Assembly: GCF_900143025.1 (NCBI RefSeq)
Contig: NZ_FRCT01000009.1
Location: 62,001-126,000 of the forward strand
Origin: Ruminococcus flavefaciens
GTDB lineage: Bacteria > Bacillota > Clostridia > Oscillospirales > Ruminococcaceae
Reading direction: 5' to 3'
DNA: 64,000 nucleotides
Translations under genes and position numbers: made by a program
Notes under the pieces: model-generated
Database searches by the model: none
Seen by the model: the letters and a program-made list of their open reading frames with translations, nothing else
What the model was told of the DNA's origin: nothing
Shown: positions 60,697-64,000 of the stretch, one piece after another
How the letters are laid out: each line of letters starts with the position of its first letter
Numbering within the stretch: the stretch's first letter is position 1

Positions 60697-60981
60697 TTAC
60701 TGCTCAATCTCGTAAACAGAAACCTTCTTACGGTCACGGCCGTAACGCTCAAACTTAACCTTACCGCTTACTGTTGCGAATAATGTATCATCTGAACCGA
60801 TACCTACACCGTTACCTGGGTGGATATGTGTACCTCTCTGACGAACGAGGATATTGCCTGCCTTAACGAACTGACCGTCAGCTCTCTTGACACCGAGTCT
60901 CTTAGCCTCAGAGTCACGACCGTTCTTAGTAGAACCAACACCCTTCTTATGAGCGAAGAACTGCATACTGATCTTTAACAT
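60697..60981 (-). CDS. rpmA: 50S ribosomal protein bL27 with cleavable N-terminal extension
   Basis: A 94-residue L27. It begins [16 protein letters not shown]: the Firmicutes extension is removed after FF by the protease Prp to expose the AHKKG N-terminus that reaches the peptidyl transferase centre. The prp gene is directly upstream (2-bp gap). Rest of the protein ([16 protein letters not shown]) is canonical. Confidence 0.97.
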   Translation of the reverse strand: MLKISMQFFAHKKGVGSTKNGRDSEAKRLGVKRADGQFVKAGNILVRQRGTHIHPGNGVGIGSDDTLFATVSGKVKFERYGRDRKKVSVYEIEQ

Positions 60982-60983
60982 AC

Positions 60984-61295
60984 TTACACCTCCGAAATAA
61001 TGATTTTGATCGTGTTTGGGAATTCTTCCAGTATAGCTTCAAAGTGCTTTCTTAAAACGTTCAGCACTCTTGACGGAACATCTCCGCCGTTTCCGCAGAT
61101 ACATTCGATAACATTGTCACCAACGCTTATATCAGGCGAATGGCCTAATTCTTCAAGAATGTTTGCCGTAAGCTGTACAGCCGAAGAAACAGCCGCACAA
61201 GCTACGTCCTCACCTGCATCGGCATAACCCGAATGGCCGCTGAACCTAAAGCCTGTAAGAAGCCCCTTTTTTTCATAAAATTCTGCGCGGATCAT
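60984..61295 (-). CDS. prp: Ribosomal-processing cysteine protease Prp
   Basis: A 103-residue protease that trims the N-terminus of L27. The catalytic pair is visible: His in [10 protein letters not shown] (about 20) and Cys in [11 protein letters not shown] (about 32). ATG 61295 follows the rplU stop by one base and AAGG lies inside the end of rplU. The presence of prp between rplU and rpmA is the Firmicutes/Fusobacteria arrangement and matches the extension on L27. Confidence 0.94.
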   Translation of the reverse strand: MIRAEFYEKKGLLTGFRFSGHSGYADAGEDVACAAVSSAVQLTANILEELGHSPDISVGDNVIECICGNGGDVPSRVLNVLRKHFEAILEEFPNTIKIIISEV

Positions 61296-61297
61296 GA

Positions 61298-61609
61298 TCA
61301 AGCCTTGATAGCTTCGATCTGCACCTGAGTGTAAGGCTGTCTGTGACCCTGCTTCTTCTTCTCGCCCTTCTTAGGCTTGTAAGTGAAAACAGTGATCTTC
61401 TTAGCCTTGCCGTTCTTCAGAACCTTTGCGCTTACAGCTGCACCGTCAACGTAAGGTGTACCGATCTTAATGCCATCGTCTGCTCCGAGAGCAACTACCT
61501 TGTCAAAAGTAACTGTCTCATCAGCCTCAACTGCGAGCTTCTCGATGAAGATGATATCTCCCTCGTTTACCTGATACTGCTTTCCGCCGGTTTCAATAAC
61601 TGCGTACAT
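61298..61609 (-). CDS. rplU: 50S ribosomal protein bL21
   Basis: A 103-residue L21 beginning [14 protein letters not shown] and ending with [22 protein letters not shown], normal in length and motif. Start ATG 61609 is set by homology; in-frame sequence upstream belongs to the leader. AGGCAGGTG precedes it. First gene of the rplU-prp-rpmA operon. Confidence 0.97.
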   Translation of the reverse strand: MYAVIETGGKQYQVNEGDIIFIEKLAVEADETVTFDKVVALGADDGIKIGTPYVDGAAVSAKVLKNGKAKKITVFTYKPKKGEKKKQGHRQPYTQVQIEAIKA

Positions 61610-61690
61610 ATTGTGTGGCACCTGCCTTTTCAATAAACTCGCTGTTACAGGCACTGTGATACAGTTTTGGAGCCTGTTTACAAGCGGCAA
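61610..61690 (-). promoter_or_regulatory. Candidate L21 leader RNA
   Basis: The roughly 80-nt leader from the promoter at 61695 contains a hairpin ACAGGC-N19-GCCTGT ahead of the ribosome binding site. An L21 autoregulatory leader is known upstream of rplU in Firmicutes; position fits, but I did not verify its consensus. Confidence 0.45.
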
Positions 61691-61694
61691 TAAT

Positions 61695-61723
61695 ATTTTA
61701 TCACAAACATAGGGGTTTGTCAA
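61695..61723 (-). promoter_or_regulatory. Promoter of rplU-prp-rpmA
   Basis: On minus: TTGACA (61723-61718), a 17-bp spacer, TAAAAT (61700-61695). Confidence 0.85.
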
Positions 61724-61744
61724 GCATTTTTTGCAATATTCCCG

Positions 61745-61775
61745 AAAAAACTTCCCCTGCACAGTACAGGGGAAG
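61745..61775 (-). terminator. Terminator of the unknown gene at 61788
   Basis: On minus: CTTCCCCTG-N7-CAGGGGAAG followed by six T's. Confidence 0.92.
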
Positions 61776-61787
61776 TCAGAAATGCTT

Positions 61788-62984
61788 TTACCAGACTCTG
61801 TAGCCCTCGTGACCTATCTTGTAGGAAGTTCCGGGAACGTAAAGATCCTCGGGTTTGATATCCTTTTCCTGCTCCTTAGCTGCTTCGATAGCGTTTTTAA
61901 GCTCTCTGAACGCAATGCTGTTGGTTACGATGCGGGATACCGCCTCCTGAGTAGGCTTTGAGCCGAGGTATTCAAGAACAGCCTGCTGCATATAGAAATA
62001 TGAACGGAGCTGAGTCTTCTTGAACTCTATGCTCTGCTGCTCTTCACCCTCACCTTCAAGGAGGAAGAGGCTGTCACCTTCTTTGTAGCCCAGTGTGAGC
62101 TTAGCAAATATCTCAGGGATAAATACTCTGATCTCGGAAGCAAGGTTGATATCGCCGCCTGTAAGCTCCTGAAGCCTCTTGAGCATCTCCTGATAATCCT
62201 CAGGCGAATTGATATTTGCCATCATCTTTATAGTTTCCTTTGAAGCTTTCATTACAATATCCTTCTTGAATGGGCACTGGTCGTCCTCACGCTGAACAAA
62301 GATAGCGTACTGCTTTTCGGATACAAATGTCTCCTCTGCATCCATTTCTTTCTCAACATACGGCTCGAAATACTTTGCAAGCTCTACGCATACGGAACCG
62401 TTTACACGTACCTCGATTATCTTCTTCTCCTTGAACTTAGCAAGGTAAACTCTCAGCCAGTAATACTTCTTTGAACCGAGGTACTTTGGTATCTCGTTCA
62501 TAATAAAGTTGATGAGCATAGTAGGCTTCTTGTTCTTTACGCCTATTCTTACAACAGACTGAGCGTACATATCGAAATCATAGTGCTGTCTGAGGAAGTC
62601 AACAGAAACATGATGAGGATTGCTCTTTGTCATAGACTGGTCGAGTGGGTGCCATACACCGCCGTTGAATATCTCAACAGCCATATTTGCAGTTTCTTCA
62701 TCAGTTTTTCCCTGTGCGTCAACAGGCTCAATGATAGGCTCATCAAAGCTGTCATTAGTGATGATAAAGATAACCTGAACTATCTTTATACCCTCATTTT
62801 CTTCCATTCTGCCGATCTGAACATCAATTGTGAAGCCCTTTGGCATGATAACGCAGTTATCATAAAGAGTACCCTTCAGCTTTTCGTTAAGAGCTTCAAG
62901 CACCATTCCCTTGAGTTCTTCTTTCGGATCAACAGTAACTGTATTTTCTTCCTTCTGGTTGTTCTTCTTCTTAAAAAGTCCCAT
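61788..62984 (-). CDS. Unknown cytoplasmic protein
   Basis: A 398-residue soluble protein with a lysine-rich N-terminus ([15 protein letters not shown]) and no signal peptide, membrane segment or nucleotide-binding motif. Two conspicuous stretches are a Trp/His-rich part around [20 protein letters not shown] (about 105-130) and an acidic [18 protein letters not shown] (about 315-335). No family is recognised. It begins 47 bp after prmA, likely in its transcript, and ends at the strong terminator at 61745. The starting ATG at 62984 has AGGAG upstream. Confidence 0.65.
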   Translation of the reverse strand: MGLFKKKNNQKEENTVTVDPKEELKGMVLEALNEKLKGTLYDNCVIMPKGFTIDVQIGRMEENEGIKIVQVIFIITNDSFDEPIIEPVDAQGKTDEETANMAVEIFNGGVWHPLDQSMTKSNPHHVSVDFLRQHYDFDMYAQSVVRIGVKNKKPTMLINFIMNEIPKYLGSKKYYWLRVYLAKFKEKKIIEVRVNGSVCVELAKYFEPYVEKEMDAEETFVSEKQYAIFVQREDDQCPFKKDIVMKASKETIKMMANINSPEDYQEMLKRLQELTGGDINLASEIRVFIPEIFAKLTLGYKEGDSLFLLEGEGEEQQSIEFKKTQLRSYFYMQQAVLEYLGSKPTQEAVSRIVTNSIAFRELKNAIEAAKEQEKDIKPEDLYVPGTSYKIGHEGYRVW

Positions 62985-63031
62985 TTTCTATTCTCCTTAA
63001 TAATAATTATCAATATATGCTCTGCATAATA

Positions 63032-63997
63032 TTAAACTGTTAATTTAACGGCTGCCCAGCCCTCTCTTACCTCAGGCTGAGGGTCCTTGAAACCAGCCGA
63101 AACAAGGGCGTCTATGACCTCGTCCATACGCTCCTCGATGATACCCGAGACTATGAGTATACCGCCGTCTTTAAGGTATCTGCGGAAGCTTTCCTTCATG
63201 GCGATGAGAACATCTGCAACTATATTTGCTGCGATGATATCATACTTGTCATCTATCCTGTCGGCAAGCTCGCTGTCGGTAAGGATATTGCCGAAGTAGG
63301 TCTTGTAAACATCGGGTGAGATGTGGTTTTTGACTGCATTTTCAAGAGCTGTAACAGCTGCGTTTTCTTCAATATCCACAGCTACGGCACTGCCTGCGCC
63401 CAGAAGCATAGCTCCTATTGAAAGTATTCCGCTTCCGCAGCCCATATCAAGCAGCTTATCGCCTTTTTTCAGATACTTTTCAAGTACCTCAAGACACAGC
63501 CTTGTGGTATGATGCTTGCCTGTACCGAAGCTTGAAGCAGGGTCTATTTCAAGTATGAGCCTGCCGTCGGTATTGTCGTATTCCTCCCATGAGGGCTTGA
63601 TAACGAGCTTTTCACCTACCTTGAAGGGCTTGAAGTACTGCTTCCAGTTGTTAGCCCAGTCCTCCTCACGTATGCTTGACATTTCTGCTTCAAGACGTCC
63701 GTAAACTCCGTCCTTGTCATTTGCCTTCATGTCAGCAAGCATAGACTTTATGGCAAGAAGCATTTCTGCTCCCTGTCCGTTTGAAGGGATATAGACTGTA
63801 ATGCAGGTCTCACATTCCGACAGCCCCATAAGGTCGTCATCTATGTAATCCCACTGACCGTTCTTGTTTTCAAGGAATTCTTTGAAATCCTCAGGGTCTT
63901 TTATAGAAAAGCCCTTTATACCGATATCGGTCAGCTTTGAGCAAAGCAGCTCAATTCCTTCGGTAGTTGTGTAGATATTGACTTCTGTCCATTCCAT
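63032..63997 (-). CDS. prmA: Ribosomal protein L11 methyltransferase PrmA
   Basis: A 321-residue SAM-dependent methyltransferase that trimethylates L11. An N-terminal L11-binding domain begins MEWTEVNIYTTTEGIELL, so the start is complete although its ribosome binding site lies beyond the window. Motifs DPASSFGTGKHHTTRLCLE (where DPGxAFGTGxHxTT is usual) and LLDMGCGSGILSIGA (SAM loop), and the substrate motif ANIVADVL (NPPY-like) are visible. Confidence 0.94.
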   Translation of the reverse strand: MEWTEVNIYTTTEGIELLCSKLTDIGIKGFSIKDPEDFKEFLENKNGQWDYIDDDLMGLSECETCITVYIPSNGQGAEMLLAIKSMLADMKANDKDGVYGRLEAEMSSIREEDWANNWKQYFKPFKVGEKLVIKPSWEEYDNTDGRLILEIDPASSFGTGKHHTTRLCLEVLEKYLKKGDKLLDMGCGSGILSIGAMLLGAGSAVAVDIEENAAVTALENAVKNHISPDVYKTYFGNILTDSELADRIDDKYDIIAANIVADVLIAMKESFRRYLKDGGILIVSGIIEERMDEVIDALVSAGFKDPQPEVREGWAAVKLTV

Positions 63998-64000
63998 TAA

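Overview
The window reads as a chromosomal segment of an anaerobic, low-to-mid GC Gram-positive of the Ruminococcus type (Oscillospiraceae). Evidence: a secreted protein ending in a type I dockerin (54835-56658), a GH5 glycosidase, an electron-bifurcating [FeFe] hydrogenase (hydCBA), rubrerythrin, PolC, MurT/GatD, Mini-RNase III, and the Firmicutes pair of Prp protease plus N-terminally extended L27. Most genes lie on the minus strand in long operons with ATGA or TAATG-type stop/start overlaps. The species cannot be fixed from sequence alone.

Layout. 1-2640: metal homeostasis, with the 3' end of a P1B ATPase on plus facing two G3E (CobW-type) GTPases on minus, one fused to a DUF1980-like domain and one carrying a long His/Cys metal-binding insert. 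2800-7560: an EF-G paralogue, a SpoVB/MOP-type flippase and an XRE/zinc-ribbon protein. 7560-15760: a transcription unit of a 1924-residue DUF4011 helicase followed by murT-gatD (lipid II amidation), with palindromic repeats at its 3' end. 15763-16463: an intact IS200-type element. 16500-19170: a Thr-rich lipoprotein, a left-handed beta-helix transferase and a membrane-anchored SGNH hydrolase. 19246-30155: a complete-looking his operon (hisZGDCBH...A...F...IE) with five non-his genes interleaved. 30157-42132: the pyrH-frr-uppS-cdsA-dxr-rseP-rnz-ispG-polC cluster. 42342-42660: two serine tRNAs behind a consensus promoter. 42800-48700: GH5 enzyme, an ECF-type sigma factor with a membrane partner, plsY and a MATE exporter. 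48766-54100: rubrerythrin, a small zinc-ribbon protein and the hydCBA operon. 54459-56700: DUF4250 gene with a structured leader, then the dockerin protein. 56775-57600: mntP behind a manganese riboswitch. 57625-63997: GNAT acetyltransferase, yebC, mrnC, obg, rpmA-prp-rplU, an unknown gene and prmA.

The most interesting items are the mntP leader, where a three-way set of competing helices (aptamer P1, alternative stem, antiterminator/terminator) can be drawn base by base; a 54-bp sequence duplicated at the 3' ends of two unrelated genes 50 kb apart; the giant helicase whose C-terminal nuclease motif looks degenerate; the EF-G paralogue lacking the catalytic switch-II histidine; and the unexplained structured leader of the DUF4250 gene. 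I saw no CRISPR array, prophage or clear defence island. All family assignments are from motif reading, with no database search.
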